64,000 nucleotides of DNA from contig NZ_MAUJ01000005.1 in assembly GCF_001696455.1 (NCBI RefSeq), forward strand, positions 1 to 64,000, written 5' to 3'. Below, piece by piece: positions 63,350-64,000 of this stretch. A program made the translations under genes and the position numbers. This DNA is from Pseudoalteromonas luteoviolacea (GTDB lineage: Bacteria; Pseudomonadota; Gammaproteobacteria; Enterobacterales; Alteromonadaceae). Each line of letters opens with the position of its first letter. Within the stretch, counting starts at the first letter, position 1. The notes under the pieces were generated by a model. That model worked only from the letters and a program-made list of their open reading frames with translations, had not been told where the DNA came from and made no database searches.

Positions 63350-63491
63350 TATAAATAACCAAAATAAGTCGTAAAATTGTCACATAGCAGAGGCATACTG
63401 TACCTCAATAGCTTACAGGCTGTTGTTTAGAAGACTTTTGACTTCTTTTAGCATTGTTTAGATTGATAGACTCAAGATCCCCCAACCTTGT

Positions 63492-63521
63492 TATGCGGGC
63501 TTAATAACCCGCATAGTTTTT
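63492..63521. terminator. Intrinsic terminator after the MFS gene
   Basis: ATGCGGG, 8-base loop, CCCGCAT, AGTTTTTAT, in the gap before the LysE-type gene. Confidence 0.75.
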
Positions 63522-63600
63522 ATAAATTACAATAAAACATTTTCAAACTTTTCTTAACACATTAAACTAGCCCCGAAGTTAAAAAAAGAACAACTCCCTA

Positions 63601-64000
63601 TGCTGAACCCCGAATACTTAATTTCTTTCGCTGTAGCAAGCCTTGTTATTGCTGTTGCCCCTGGCCCATCAAATGCATTTTTAATGGCGCAAACCTTCAC
63701 CAATGGAAAAAGTGCTGGTTTGCAAAGCGCGCTTGGCTTCGCATTAGGTGGAGTAGTACATACTTTATTCGCGGTTATCGGCCTCTCCGCTATTTTGAAG
63801 GCTTCAGAGACGGCTTACAGCACAGTACAATACTTGGGTGCCGCTTATCTCGCTTATTTAGGCATTATGACACTCAAAGATACTCTGGCGAGTCAGTCGT
63901 CAAACGACCAACAAGATGAACAGGTAGATACCACTAAACCGAATAAAAATGTCACCTTTCAAGCAATGATGACCGAAGTGCTCAATCCTAAAGTTGCGCT
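63601..64000 (+). CDS. LysE/RhtB family amino-acid exporter, 5' part
   Basis: 133 codons from the ATG, running past the window edge in an open frame. It starts MLNPEYLISFAVASLVIAVA, with the LysE motif PGPSNAFLMAQTFTNGKSAG (~22-41, the conserved PGPS/N-x-G..G). TM helices at ~5-22, 42-65 and 70-92, then a charged loop (SSNDQQDEQVDTTKPNK) before FQAMMTEVLNPKVA, the conserved second-half start. Exporter of an amino acid or derivative; substrate unknown. Confidence 0.92.

Overview
The window looks like a chromosomal segment of a marine gammaproteobacterium of the Alteromonadales, most likely Pseudoalteromonas or a close relative. The evidence is the gene content: the conserved initiator tRNA-rimP-nusA-infB-rbfA-truB-rpsO-pnp-nlpI block, a seven-subunit-type Mrp Na+/H+ antiporter with fused MrpA/B, TyrR, MipA plus DUF3019, OmpW and an hppD/fahA pair. 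The genus is an inference, because only about 58 bases of 16S rRNA are inside the window. No insertion sequence, prophage, integron or CRISPR array was seen.

Layout. 1-620: 5' end of a 16S rRNA gene (minus strand) with its leader, boxA and two strong rrn-type promoters. 632-5709 (minus): thioredoxin-like co-chaperone, topoisomerase III and a chemoreceptor. 5957-11765 (minus): the Mrp antiporter operon. 11990-23480 (minus): a metallopeptidase-like gene, nlpI, and the translation/RNA-decay superoperon read from the initiator tRNA promoter. 23620-34909: a mixed stretch of exported and envelope genes (delta-type carbonic anhydrase, a globin-like protein, a lipoprotein, DUF3019/MipA, a three-gene phospholipase-C-like/parvulin-like cluster, dapE, ompW, a thioesterase), ending in tyrR. 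35147-53857 (plus): seven tightly packed genes that form the most unusual part of the window. 54029-64000: a secreted protein, a POT peptide transporter, tyrosine catabolism genes hppD and fahA, an M23 peptidase with a bactofilin, a hotdog protein, a Bcr/CflA-type exporter and the start of a LysE-type exporter.

The centre of interest is 35147-53857. Three of its products carry the signatures of the poly-gamma-glutamate synthase PgsB/PgsC/PgsA (CapB/CapC/CapA), but all are greatly enlarged. The PgsB-like Mur ligase sits at the end of a 1366-residue protein. The PgsC-like membrane protein has two tandem PgsC-like modules plus a 670-residue soluble tail. The CapA-like protein is a lipoprotein with extra beta domains. 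Between them lie a CHASE2 membrane sensor, a membrane-anchored periplasmic protein, a small secreted hydrolase-like protein, and a 1433-residue secreted protein that ends in what looks like an outer-membrane beta-barrel. The genes overlap by 1 to 22 bases or are 8 bases apart, so they are read as one translationally coupled unit. I infer a trans-envelope machine that makes, trims and exports a poly-gamma-glutamate-like (amide-linked) polymer in a Gram-negative cell. Residue patterns of the small hydrolase-like protein recur twice, in degenerate form, in the tail of the PgsC-like protein, which suggests duplication inside the operon.

Regulatory links can also be read. The tyrR gene has a candidate TyrR box in front of it, and another lies 113-130 bases upstream of hppD, so the window holds both a regulator and a likely target. 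The superoperon leader between the initiator tRNA and rimP is a chain of hairpins. The globin-like gene has its ribosome binding site buried in a hairpin.
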